Notes: generated by a model from the sequence alone, not told the origin. Shown: positions 1 through 5,817, counted from the first letter of the stretch. The stretch: DNA of 8,911 nt from Treponemataceae bacterium (GCA_024402455.1 JAKSTS010000069.1:1-8911), one strand, 5' to 3'. Translations and numbers: made by a program.

Positions 1-76
1 CAACAGTCCCACGAAGTTTATCACAAGCTCCCCAAAGTGCATCTTCAAAGCTGACTGTTTTTTTTGCTTTTGCCAT
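1..76 (-). CDS. hsdM: Type I restriction-modification DNA methyltransferase subunit M, N-terminal fragment
   Basis: Reading the minus strand from the ATG at 76-74 gives 25 residues beginning MAKAKKTVSFEDALWGACDK and continuing LRGTV before the window ends. The pattern F-E-x-x-L-W-x-A-C/A-D-K-L-R-G closely matches the start of the N-terminal helical domain of HsdM, the adenine methyltransferase subunit of type I restriction-modification systems. HsdM joins the specificity subunit HsdS to methylate asymmetric target sites and, with HsdR, forms the restriction enzyme. A GAGGA ribosome binding site lies 6 bases upstream (87-83 on the minus strand), supporting this start. Only about 5% of a usual roughly 500-residue HsdM is visible. 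The catalytic NPPF motif, HsdS and HsdR would all lie left of the window, so completeness of the system cannot be judged. Confidence 0.75.
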   Translation of the reverse strand, partial: MAKAKKTVSFEDALWGACDKLRGTV

Positions 77-82
77 GTTGAA

Positions 83-87
83 TCCTC
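83..87 (-). promoter_or_regulatory. Ribosome binding site of the hsdM-like gene
   Basis: On the minus strand GAGGA precedes the ATG at 76 by 6 bases. It supports choosing this ATG as the start of the truncated gene at the left edge. Confidence 0.6.
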
Positions 88-105
88 GTTTTTACAGATA
101 GTGAC

Positions 106-114
106 AGTATAACA
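106..114 (-). promoter_or_regulatory. Possible extended -10 promoter for the hsdM-like gene
   Basis: The minus strand reads TGTTATACT, a TGn extended -10 followed by TATACT. Transcription would begin near position 100 and give a leader of roughly 25 bases that includes the ribosome binding site. At the -35 distance only AT-rich sequence (TATATA) is seen, which is tolerable for an extended -10 promoter. AT-rich DNA produces such matches by chance, so this is tentative. Confidence 0.35.
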
Positions 115-149
115 TAAAAAAAACCTTTTATATATAAAAAGATTTAGTA

Positions 150-243
150 AATTCATATTTATTACATGACACAACTTATAAAAATGCTGGAAATATTCAG
201 TTTTTAGCAGTTCCTGCTTTGTCTTATATAAAAAATATGAATT
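150..243. repeat. AT-rich inverted repeat in the divergent spacer
   Basis: AATTCATATTT (150-160) is the exact reverse complement of AAATATGAATT (233-243). The arms are 11 bases long, 72 bases apart, and lie between the two divergent genes. It could be a pair of half-sites for a regulator serving both promoters, or a chance match in AT-rich DNA. Confidence 0.3.
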
Positions 244-283
244 ATGTAACTTTGTCGCTTATTGACATAAAAGAATTTTATTC

Positions 284-312
284 TCGACTTATTAAATTTT
301 ATATGGTAAAAT
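284..312 (+). promoter_or_regulatory. Weak candidate promoter for the chemoreceptor gene
   Basis: TCGACT (284-289) and TAAAAT (307-312) are 17 bases apart and would start transcription almost at the ATG at 319, which fits the missing Shine-Dalgarno sequence (a leaderless message). A perfect TTGACA at 262-267 is also present but has no fitting -10 box 16-18 bases downstream. I see no sigma-28-like flagellar promoter. The assignment is low confidence. Confidence 0.25.
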
Positions 313-318
313 TTCAAC

Positions 319-2523
319 ATGAAAATGCGAAAAATATTTTTCTTATGTCTTATAATTAGCGTTTTTTCTGTAGGCTTGGTTTCTGCAAAAGATTTGATGG
401 AACCTGTTAATTCTTCATGGAAATTATGTTATGGAGATGATATAGGCTGGGCAGTACTTCCACTTTCGAGTGTTTCATCTTGGGAAAATATCAGGCTTCC
501 AAGTCCTGTTTCTGTAGGCGGACGATCTGATATGTTCTGGTTAAAATCTAGAATTGAAATTCCTGATTCGCTCAAAAATCAGCAATTTTATCTTGAACTT
601 GGGCGCTGTACTGCTGCATTGGAAATTTATGTAAATGGTGTTCTTATGGGTCACCATGGAACGATTGAACCAAAGTTTAATGTATCGCATGTTGCAAATA
701 CTTTGGTTTATATTCCGCCTGCATTTATAAAAAATGGAGCCATCGAAGTTTCAATTAGATGCAAGGCTGCTTCATCACATGGAACTTTTGAACAGTTTTA
801 TCTTGTTGATAAAGCCCGTTATTACAAGACATTCCTGTTCCAGGGTTTCTTTAATACTACAGTTTATTTTATGATGGCTGCTGTTTGTCTTTTCTTAGGT
901 CTTTATTTCGTATTTCAGTATATTTCAGACAAAAGTGAAAAAGCGAGCCGTTCTTTTTCTATTACGCTGTTTACAATTGCCGTTTACTTTTTTGATATTG
1001 CTACAGATGTAACATTTATTCCATTTATATGGCAGCTTTCATTTTCAAGGCTTTGTCTTGTTTATAGTGTAGGGTGCATTACGATTTTTATAAGACAGTT
1101 CTTTAAACTTCCATATAAAAAGCTTCGTGTAATTGTTCTTGGCATTTTATTTTTGGTTTCGGTTGCGTTTATTTACTGTGCACAAGACCTTTTGATGCAC
1201 GAAAAGATCTTTACGTTTTCGCTTATTCCGATTTTTGCCGGAATTATTTACCTTTATTATGTTTTGATAAAAGCTGCACTTTCGCATACAAAAAATGCAC
1301 GCAAAATCCTTTTGGGTGTTTCAATCGGTCTTTGTTTTGGCATTTATGATATTGTCTATCAGATTCGTGGTGCAGTTCCTTTTGCATGGCTGCAAGGTTT
1401 TTCGTTCTTCTTTATTGATGCTACAATGTTCTTTGTTGTTGCTGTCGAAAACCTGCAGAATAAAGCAAAAGTTTCTGATTATATAAAGACAACGTCTGAG
1501 CAGAAAGATAAATTAAACGAAGTTCTTGAGGCTGCGGCTAAACTTTCTGCAGAAACAATGGAGATTTCATCTGCACTTGATGAATCTGTTGTAAAAGTTG
1601 CCGGTTCTGTTGATTTGTCTGTAAAAGAAGCTGAAAATATCGGAAACTTTATTGAAAAGCAGAATGATGCTGTAAAAAGCACTTCATCAGCTCTCGGCAA
1701 TCTTGTTGAATCTGTTCATCATGTTACAAGCGAAGTTCAATCTGAAACAAACGTTATGTCTGAAGCTGTGGAAGAAACAAAACTGATGATTGACGGTGTT
1801 AATCAGGTTGCAGATGCAATTAATGCTGCGGCAGAATTTTCTAGTTCTTTGGGCGACCTTACAAAGGCAAGTTCAAACGATGTTGCCCAGCTTGTAGAAG
1901 CAATGGAATCTATCAAAGATTCTTCCGGACAGATTCTTGGTGTCGTTCAGATTGTAACAGACTTTGCACAGCAGACAAACATGCTTGCCATGAACGCTTC
2001 AATTGAAGCAGCTCATGCCGGCATTAGCGGCAAAGGTTTTGGTGTTATTGCACACGAAATTAAAACTCTTGCAGCGGCAAGCAGCACGCAGGCTGAAAAA
2101 ATCAAAGATATCGTTACTCAGATTGATGAAAGTATTGGCCGCAGCTTTGATTTGAGTCTTAGGGTTAAAGATGCTCTTGGCAAAGTTTCTGCTGAAGCGG
2201 CTGGTTCTGCAAGACAGATTAATGAATCTGTTGAAAGCATGCAGGTTCAGCGCCGTGCAGGCAAGCGCATTACAGAAGCAACTGTCGTAATGTCTGATTC
2301 TGCAAATAAAGTAAAAGAAGAAACAGACCAGCAGTATGCATATTCGCAGCAGGCTTCTTCAAATATGAATGAACTGGCTGAAGTTGCACAGCAGGCAAAA
2401 GAAACTGTTGTTGATATGAATGCAAGAAACAGGGCGCTTCAAGAACAGACAACTGCATTGCAGCAGCTTGCGCATCGTGCAAAAGATGCTGCAGAAGGCT
2501 TGAACAGGCTTATAGCAAAATAA
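319..2523 (+). CDS. Methyl-accepting chemotaxis protein with 7TMR-DISM sensor module
   Basis: A 734-residue membrane chemoreceptor. Residues 1-23 form a signal peptide with probable cleavage at VSA-K. Residues about 30-165 form an extracytoplasmic beta-rich domain with a FWLKSRIEIP...LELGRC...IYVNG pattern typical of jelly-roll DISM extracellular domains. Seven hydrophobic segments follow between about 176 and 378, matching the 7TMR-DISM membrane module. Residues about 390-500 are a long helical, Ala/Ser/Glu-rich region, and about 500-690 are the MCP signalling domain. Its hairpin tip is QTNMLAMNASIEAAHAG at 552-568, followed by GKGFGVIAHEIKTLA, where CheA and CheW normally dock. There is no recognisable HAMP domain between membrane and signalling parts. 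By family knowledge the protein relays binding of an extracellular ligand, perhaps carbohydrate-like, to the flagellar motor; the ligand is unknown. No Shine-Dalgarno sequence is visible before the ATG at 319, and an alternative ATG lies at 325. No chemotaxis or flagellar genes are adjacent. Confidence 0.9.
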   Translation: MKMRKIFFLCLIISVFSVGLVSAKDLMEPVNSSWKLCYGDDIGWAVLPLSSVSSWENIRLPSPVSVGGRSDMFWLKSRIEIPDSLKNQQFYLELGRCTAALEIYVNGVLMGHHGTIEPKFNVSHVANTLVYIPPAFIKNGAIEVSIRCKAASSHGTFEQFYLVDKARYYKTFLFQGFFNTTVYFMMAAVCLFLGLYFVFQYISDKSEKASRSFSITLFTIAVYFFDIATDVTFIPFIWQLSFSRLCLVYSVGCITIFIRQFFKLPYKKLRVIVLGILFLVSVAFIYCAQDLLMHEKIFTFSLIPIFAGIIYLYYVLIKAALSHTKNARKILLGVSIGLCFGIYDIVYQIRGAVPFAWLQGFSFFFIDATMFFVVAVENLQNKAKVSDYIKTTSEQKDKLNEVLEAAAKLSAETMEISSALDESVVKVAGSVDLSVKEAENIGNFIEKQNDAVKSTSSALGNLVESVHHVTSEVQSETNVMSEAVEETKLMIDGVNQVADAINAAAEFSSSLGDLTKASSNDVAQLVEAMESIKDSSGQILGVVQIVTDFAQQTNMLAMNASIEAAHAGISGKGFGVIAHEIKTLAAASSTQAEKIKDIVTQIDESIGRSFDLSLRVKDALGKVSAEAAGSARQINESVESMQVQRRAGKRITEATVVMSDSANKVKEETDQQYAYSQQASSNMNELAEVAQQAKETVVDMNARNRALQEQTTALQQLAHRAKDAAEGLNRLIAK

Positions 2524-2576
2524 CGTGAAAACGTATTTGGATTGTTGCTGCAGTTTTTGGTACAAACAGACATTCC

Positions 2577-2621
2577 TTGCTTTGCAAATTTTGCACAAAT
2601 TTGCACAAATTTGCAAAGCAA
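2577..2621 (+). repeat. Hairpin with 10-bp-phased TTGCACAAAT repeats
   Basis: TTGCTTTGCAAATTT (2577-2591) is the perfect reverse complement of AAATTTGCAAAGCAA (2607-2621), giving a 15-bp stem with a 15-base loop. The same stretch is a direct repeat: TTGCACAAAT occurs twice in tandem (2591-2600 and 2601-2610), flanked at the same 10-base spacing by the related TTGCAAATT (2582-2590) and TTGCAAAGC (2611-2619). It lies 53 bases after the chemoreceptor stop codon. The stem is AT-rich and is followed by AATCTTTC rather than a T-tract, so it is at best a poor intrinsic terminator. The 10-base period puts successive units on the same DNA face, which would suit cooperative protein binding. Confidence 0.6.
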
Positions 2622-2659
2622 AATCTTTCAGTTCCCTCCAGATAAACACAAAAAACTCC

Positions 2660-2686
2660 TTTACAAATATTTCAATTTAGTATAAT
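2660..2686 (+). promoter_or_regulatory. Candidate sigma-70 promoter for the lipoprotein gene
   Basis: A perfect TATAAT box lies at 2681-2686, with TTTACA at 2660-2665 upstream. The 15-base spacer is shorter than the usual 17. Transcription would start near 2693 and give a leader of about 190 bases carrying both downstream stem-loops before the lipoprotein start codon. Confidence 0.4.
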
Positions 2687-2748
2687 AATCATTTGTTTTG
2701 CATAATCATTTTTGTTAAAAAAGTTCATAAATTTTATTCGCGCCGACG

Positions 2749-2793
2749 GGTTCAATACCCCGACGCTCTGCGTCGTATGAAGGGTATTGGACC
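2749..2793 (+). other. Structured element 1: nested stem-loop in the lipoprotein leader
   Basis: GGTTCAATACCC (2749-2760) pairs with GGGTATTGGACC (2782-2793) over 12 base pairs, one of them G-U in RNA. Directly inside lies a second perfect hairpin, CGACGC (2761-2766), loop TCT, GCGTCG (2770-2775), leaving TATGAA unpaired on one side. No T-tract follows. Its core ACGCTCTGCGTCG (2763-2775) recurs exactly at 2831-2843 in the next hairpin. It could be part of a regulatory leader RNA or of a dispersed palindromic repeat. The GGTTCAATACC string resembles a tRNA T-arm, but no tRNA can be folded. Confidence 0.55.
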
Positions 2794-2817
2794 TGGAGTG
2801 CAATTTCCTTTTAGAAC

Positions 2818-2860
2818 GACGATACCTCGAACGCTCTGCGTCGAGGTTCGTCATTTTTTT
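2818..2860 (+). terminator. Terminator-like hairpin just upstream of the lipoprotein start
   Basis: GACGA (2818-2822) pairs with TCGTC (2848-2852), ACCTCGA (2824-2830) with TCGAGGT (2841-2847), and CGC (2832-2834) with GCG (2838-2840) around a TCT loop. The only irregularities are single bulged bases at 2823 and 2831. A run of seven T (2854-2860) follows after one A, so this has every feature of a rho-independent terminator on the plus strand. It ends 24 bases before the lipoprotein ATG, leaving no room for a promoter in between that would keep the ribosome binding site. It therefore either attenuates the lipoprotein transcript or stops read-through from the chemoreceptor gene. Confidence 0.7.
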
Positions 2861-2874
2861 GCAGATAGAAATTT

Positions 2875-2878
2875 GGAG
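2875..2878 (+). promoter_or_regulatory. Ribosome binding site fixing the lipoprotein start
   Basis: GGAG lies 6 bases before the ATG at 2885. The protein from this ATG begins with a lysine-charged hydrophobic signal peptide. The same reading frame is open back to 2693, but that extension has no ribosome binding site and would bury the signal peptide. Confidence 0.75.
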
Positions 2879-2884
2879 AGTATA

Positions 2885-5149
2885 ATGAAAAAGAGCTTTG
2901 TTGGCTTTTTATTCTGTTTTGTTGTATTTATGCTTTTATCAATCTGCACCTCTTGCGGCGGTGGCGGCGGCGGTGCAACATTATATAACCAAGATGATGG
3001 CCCGCACAACGGCGGTGGCGGCGGCAGCTGGGGTGCAGGCACAACATCTGGCAACAGCGGAAATGCCGGTTCTGACCTGGGTTCATCTGCAGATGAACCG
3101 CTTTTCAATCTTTTTCCTCGTATCAACCCTCCGATAGAGTCGATTGATATTTTCTTTTATAAAAACGGTGTCGCATGTGAACCATTAACAGGATTGAATT
3201 CATCTGCAACTCAAGGCATGCTTCCTCAATTTAAAATTGGAGATGAAATTTACGGCTCGGCAGTAATTCATCTTCAAGATGGTTCAGCAAGAAATGCAAC
3301 TCTGCCTCTTACAGAAGTTACACTTAATACACATCTTTCTTTCATAACAGAATTCAAATACACATTGCTGTTAAACAGCAATGAACTTGTCGTCAATCAA
3401 ATATTTACAACAGCACAAGGCATAGATACCACACCTTTTGCAAGTCAGTTTACAAATCCGCCTGCTGGTCTGGCTGTTGTTGCATGGCAAGACGTTGATA
3501 CAGGTGCACAATATCCTCATGGTGCCAAAATTTATCCACATGCAGGCGACACAACACTTAGAGCTGTCTGGGGAAGTTCTTCTGGCTCATCTGGTGGCAC
3601 ACAGTATAGCTTTACTATAACAAATATAAATAACGCTGTACTTTATACCGGAACTTATAACTATGGAGACGATATAGATTTACGCAATAACAGAATTATG
3701 AGTTTGTATGGACTAGGAATTATAGATACGGACGCTGTTTATTTTTCTGATGGAACCGGAAATCTTTACAGAGACCAAGTTGTATCGGGTCTTTATGGAA
3801 ATATTACATTTCAAATGCTTAATCTTAGTGCTACTTATTCTTCTTTGGGTAATAATAAGATACAAGTAACGCCTTCAAATGGAAGTGGAAATTACATATA
3901 TAGCATAACGGATACGAATTCTAATTATATTATTGATTCTGCAACAGGCATTATTTCACCAGCTCCTAACAAAAACTGCAGTAACAATGAACTTATAAAT
4001 GTACAGATTAATGATACTGGTACAAGTGCATTAACCTCATTACAGGTTAGATCGCATATAAATTATACTGTTACTGTAAATAAAACAGATGGAAATCAAG
4101 CTTGTACTTTCACATACAATACTTCTCCATATACAATAAATTTTGGAGAGTTGGCAGCAGATAATAATCTTAAAACTAGCGTAACAGGAACAATAAGAGG
4201 CTTTACAGATAGCAATAGTCACATAAATGATTTAACAGAATCTCTGGCAGGTTTGGCAGATGATGTTACAATAACATGTCTGACACTTGATGCTGATGTT
4301 AAATATGCCGATCAACAGATACGGATAACTGGTAGAAACGGCAGCGGAAGTTACAGCTATAGCTCAAATGACACAACAAGACTGCCTCAAACTACTGAAG
4401 CAGGTGTTTTTGCTCCGTCTTATCAGGGTGATAATACACCTGTTACGGTAACTGTTACTGACAATTCAACAGGTGCATCTGCAGATATATCTGTAACACC
4501 ATATGCCGGCACAAAAATACTGACCTTTGGTACTGTTCTAGGCAGTTCTACTTTGCAAGTTGGCGACATTGTGTTTAACGACGGAAGTGCAACATCTTAT
4601 TTTGACGATTTGGATTTGACAGGCAAAACAGATGCCGCAGTTGCTGTTATCTTTAGAGCTGGATCCTCCGCTTTAGATCCTGCACTCGGCATCGGAATAA
4701 AGTTAGGAACAAATCTTAAATGGTGTGAAACTTCCGCTGGTGGGTATACCAATCAATTTTCGACAGACGAAAACGTATCTGATGGTGAAAATACATTTCC
4801 TACAATGATGGCAATTCTTGCCAATGGAGATTCAGATGCACTATATCCTGCATTTAGGTTTGCAATAAATTATGGAACTGATTCTGGACACAATATAGTT
4901 TCGGGCGAGTATGCAACACGCTGGTATTTACCTTCTAAAGTTGAACTTCAGGCTGTACATGATAATAGAGGTCTAATCGATAATGTGTTCAGAAAATTAG
5001 GAGTATCGCAACTGAACGGAAAAAATTTGTGGTCGTCCTCACAAAAGGAAAATTCCTTTGACGCTGCATGTTTACTCAAAAGTGACGGTTGGTGGCTTAC
5101 ACAAATAAAAAATAGTCCCCAAAATGCGTGTGCAATTCGTAAGTTTTAG
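2885..5149 (+). CDS. Large modular lipoprotein with InlB-like, Ig-like and C-terminal DUF1566/C-type-lectin-like domains
   Basis: A 754-residue predicted surface or periplasmic lipoprotein. MKKSFVGFLFCFVVFMLLS is a signal peptide leading to a relaxed spirochaetal lipobox ICTSC with lipidated Cys24, followed by a glycine-rich tether (six Gly after Cys24, five more near residue 43). Residues about 165-230 resemble an InlB-type B-repeat, ending GDTTLRAVWG. Two related Ig-like modules lie at about 323-388 and 477-538, sharing NGSG-Y-Y near the start and a D-TG-A motif near the end. Residues about 548-754 start LQVGDIVFNDGSA and contain RWYLPSKVEL (679-688), WSSSQ (716-720) and terminal CAIRKF. 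This matches a DUF1566/Lcl-like C-type-lectin-fold family that I recall as common in Treponema lipoproteins. The role is unknown; binding or adhesion is inferred from the architecture. Two terminators follow the gene. Its leader contains a terminator-like hairpin. Codon use looks AT-richer than in oadA. Confidence 0.8.
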   Translation: MKKSFVGFLFCFVVFMLLSICTSCGGGGGGATLYNQDDGPHNGGGGGSWGAGTTSGNSGNAGSDLGSSADEPLFNLFPRINPPIESIDIFFYKNGVACEPLTGLNSSATQGMLPQFKIGDEIYGSAVIHLQDGSARNATLPLTEVTLNTHLSFITEFKYTLLLNSNELVVNQIFTTAQGIDTTPFASQFTNPPAGLAVVAWQDVDTGAQYPHGAKIYPHAGDTTLRAVWGSSSGSSGGTQYSFTITNINNAVLYTGTYNYGDDIDLRNNRIMSLYGLGIIDTDAVYFSDGTGNLYRDQVVSGLYGNITFQMLNLSATYSSLGNNKIQVTPSNGSGNYIYSITDTNSNYIIDSATGIISPAPNKNCSNNELINVQINDTGTSALTSLQVRSHINYTVTVNKTDGNQACTFTYNTSPYTINFGELAADNNLKTSVTGTIRGFTDSNSHINDLTESLAGLADDVTITCLTLDADVKYADQQIRITGRNGSGSYSYSSNDTTRLPQTTEAGVFAPSYQGDNTPVTVTVTDNSTGASADISVTPYAGTKILTFGTVLGSSTLQVGDIVFNDGSATSYFDDLDLTGKTDAAVAVIFRAGSSALDPALGIGIKLGTNLKWCETSAGGYTNQFSTDENVSDGENTFPTMMAILANGDSDALYPAFRFAINYGTDSGHNIVSGEYATRWYLPSKVELQAVHDNRGLIDNVFRKLGVSQLNGKNLWSSSQKENSFDAACLLKSDGWWLTQIKNSPQNACAIRKF
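2957..3025 (+). repeat. Glycine-codon repeat tracts after the lipidated cysteine
   Basis: GGCGGTGGCGGCGGC occurs at 2957-2971 and again at 3011-3025, encoding the glycine tether after Cys24. Slippage in whole triplets would change tether length without a frameshift. The tract is GC-rich within an otherwise AT-rich gene. Confidence 0.6.
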
Positions 5150-5180
5150 TAGAATAAGCTTTTAACAGATTTTTTTCTTG

Positions 5181-5209
5181 AGCCTCTGTTTTCTGACAGA
5201 GGCTTTTTT
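5181..5209 (+). terminator. Rho-independent terminator of the lipoprotein gene
   Basis: AGCCTCTGT (5181-5189) pairs perfectly with ACAGAGGCT (5196-5204) around a TTTCTG loop, followed by a T-tract through 5209. It lies 31 bases after the lipoprotein stop codon. Confidence 0.9.
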
Positions 5210-5275
5210 ATGATCAAATCTGCTTTTAAAGATTGTTTTGGCTTTTTAAGGCACAGCAATTTTTGTAATTGATTC

Positions 5276-5318
5276 AAGGCTGCCTTTTAATTTTCTGTTA
5301 AAAGGCAGTCTTTTTTTT
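5276..5318 (+). terminator. Second tandem rho-independent terminator
   Basis: A 15-bp stem, 5276-5290 with 5298-5312, has one G-U pair (G5279 with T5309) and a TTTTCTG loop, and runs into an eight-T tract (5311-5318). It lies 67 bases beyond the first terminator with no visible gene between them. It may be a fail-safe terminator protecting the oad operon, or the end of an unseen short transcript. Its loop nearly repeats that of the first terminator. Confidence 0.85.
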
Positions 5319-5450
5319 GTTTGTGCGTATGGTTCTGTTTCCGTTTTCAAATGAAACATGGCGCTTTGTCTTGAAACGAATGGCATTGAACCTGGCTGCA
5401 ATATGTTTTGTAAACAATATATTCCAGATGCTTTCTGTCGGAATTGTTCA

Positions 5451-5478
5451 TTAAAAATATGCAAAATCTTCATATAAT
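5451..5478 (+). promoter_or_regulatory. Candidate promoter of the oadGAB operon
   Basis: A perfect TATAAT lies at 5473-5478, with a weak -35-like TTAAAA (5451-5456) 16 bases upstream. Transcription would start near 5485, giving a leader of about 90 bases. It lies downstream of both terminators, so the operon should be transcribed independently of the lipoprotein gene. Confidence 0.45.
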
Positions 5479-5565
5479 AATGCATTTTAATTCAAGTCTG
5501 AATGCTTGAATACGTTGGTCTTTTTCGATATACTTTTATACAAAGACTTTTTAAGTAACCTTTTT

Positions 5566-5570
5566 GGAGG
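5566..5570 (+). promoter_or_regulatory. Strong ribosome binding site fixing the oadG start
   Basis: GGAGG lies 4 bases before the ATG at 5575. It decides for this ATG over a TTG at 5506 in the same frame, which has no ribosome binding site and would add 23 residues before the membrane segment. Confidence 0.8.
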
Positions 5571-5574
5571 AAAT

Positions 5575-5817
5575 ATGACAATCGTTGACATGCTTGGTCA
5601 GAGCGCACTTTTGACCGGCCTTGGAATGGGTGTTGTTTTTGGTTTCCTTATCATTCTGATTATCTTTATGACTATTACAGCTAAAGTCATTAAAGCTCTT
5701 GGACTTGATAAAGATGTACCTAAATCAACTGCTGGATCATCTGCTGCACCTGCACAGAATAACAATGCAGTAGTAGCTGCAATTGCAGCTGCTGTACGCG
5801 AAAAAGAATCTAAATAA
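5575..5817 (+). CDS. oadG: Oxaloacetate decarboxylase gamma subunit (small membrane anchor)
   Basis: An 80-residue protein with one membrane helix at about 12-38 (LTGLGMGVVFGFLIILIIFM), a short polar and Ala/Pro/Asn-rich linker, and the C-terminal helix VVAAIAAAVREKESK. This is the standard OadG layout. The N-terminal helix contacts the membrane subunit OadB, and the C-terminal tail binds the association region of OadA, holding the sodium pump together. The family is short and poorly conserved, so the call rests on size, topology, the V-AAIAAAV tail and position immediately before oadA. Its stop codon is 19 bases before the oadA ATG, so the two are co-transcribed. The order gamma-alpha-beta is the common one for these operons. 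Confidence 0.88.
   Translation: MTIVDMLGQSALLTGLGMGVVFGFLIILIIFMTITAKVIKALGLDKDVPKSTAGSSAAPAQNNNAVVAAIAAAVREKESK

Larger units (their letters stand above)
2524..2884. other. Intergenic region between chemoreceptor and lipoprotein genes
   Basis: This 361-base spacer contains no credible gene. In order it holds a 10-bp-phased repeat and hairpin (2577-2621), a candidate promoter (2660-2686), a first GC-rich stem-loop (2749-2793), a second terminator-like stem-loop (2818-2860), and a ribosome binding site (2875-2878). The block from about 2738 to 2860 is markedly more GC-rich than the DNA on either side and looks like an inserted or conserved element. An open reading frame extends the lipoprotein frame upstream to 2693, but it crosses both stem-loops and has no ribosome binding site. 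Confidence 0.7.
5150..5574. other. Intergenic region between lipoprotein gene and oad operon
   Basis: A 425-base spacer. The left half holds two tandem terminators (5181-5209, 5276-5318) and the right end holds the oad promoter and leader. Between about 5319 and 5450 I see no convincing gene. Small palindromic elements occur there: TTTCA-AA-TGAAA (5346-5357) and TGTTT-TGT-AAACA (5404-5416). The latter is about 55 bases upstream of the oad -10 box, a possible operator position. A 79-codon minus-strand reading frame (5485-5246) runs through the second terminator stem and has no ribosome binding site I can see, so I do not call it. Confidence 0.6.

Noticed and set aside
2577..2621. Intrinsic terminator of the chemoreceptor gene
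   Set aside because: The stem is AT-rich, the loop is 15 bases, and no T-tract follows on the plus strand, so I report it as a repeat/hairpin instead.
2577..2621. CRISPR array from short regular repeats
   Set aside because: The units are 10 bases and contiguous, with no spacers, far from CRISPR dimensions.
2740..2793. tRNA gene suggested by a GGTTCAATACC T-arm-like string
   Set aside because: Only three base pairs of a T stem form around that loop, and no acceptor, D or anticodon arms can be folded nearby.
2693..2884. 64-codon upstream extension of the lipoprotein reading frame
   Set aside because: It crosses two strong stem-loops, has no ribosome binding site, and would place the signal peptide internally. 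The ATG at 2885 has GGAG and starts a proper lipoprotein signal peptide.
2858..2886. TTTGCA-17-TATAAT promoter match overlapping the lipoprotein start codon
   Set aside because: Transcription would begin inside the coding region after the ribosome binding site and start codon, removing the signal peptide start. It is probably coincidental.
5246..5485. Minus-strand 79-codon reading frame
   Set aside because: Part of it is encoded by the stem of a plus-strand terminator and it covers the oad promoter region. I see no ribosome binding site and recognise no domain.
5506..5574. Longer oadG from a TTG start
   Set aside because: There is no ribosome binding site at the TTG, while GGAGG precedes the ATG at 5575 and family length fits the shorter protein.
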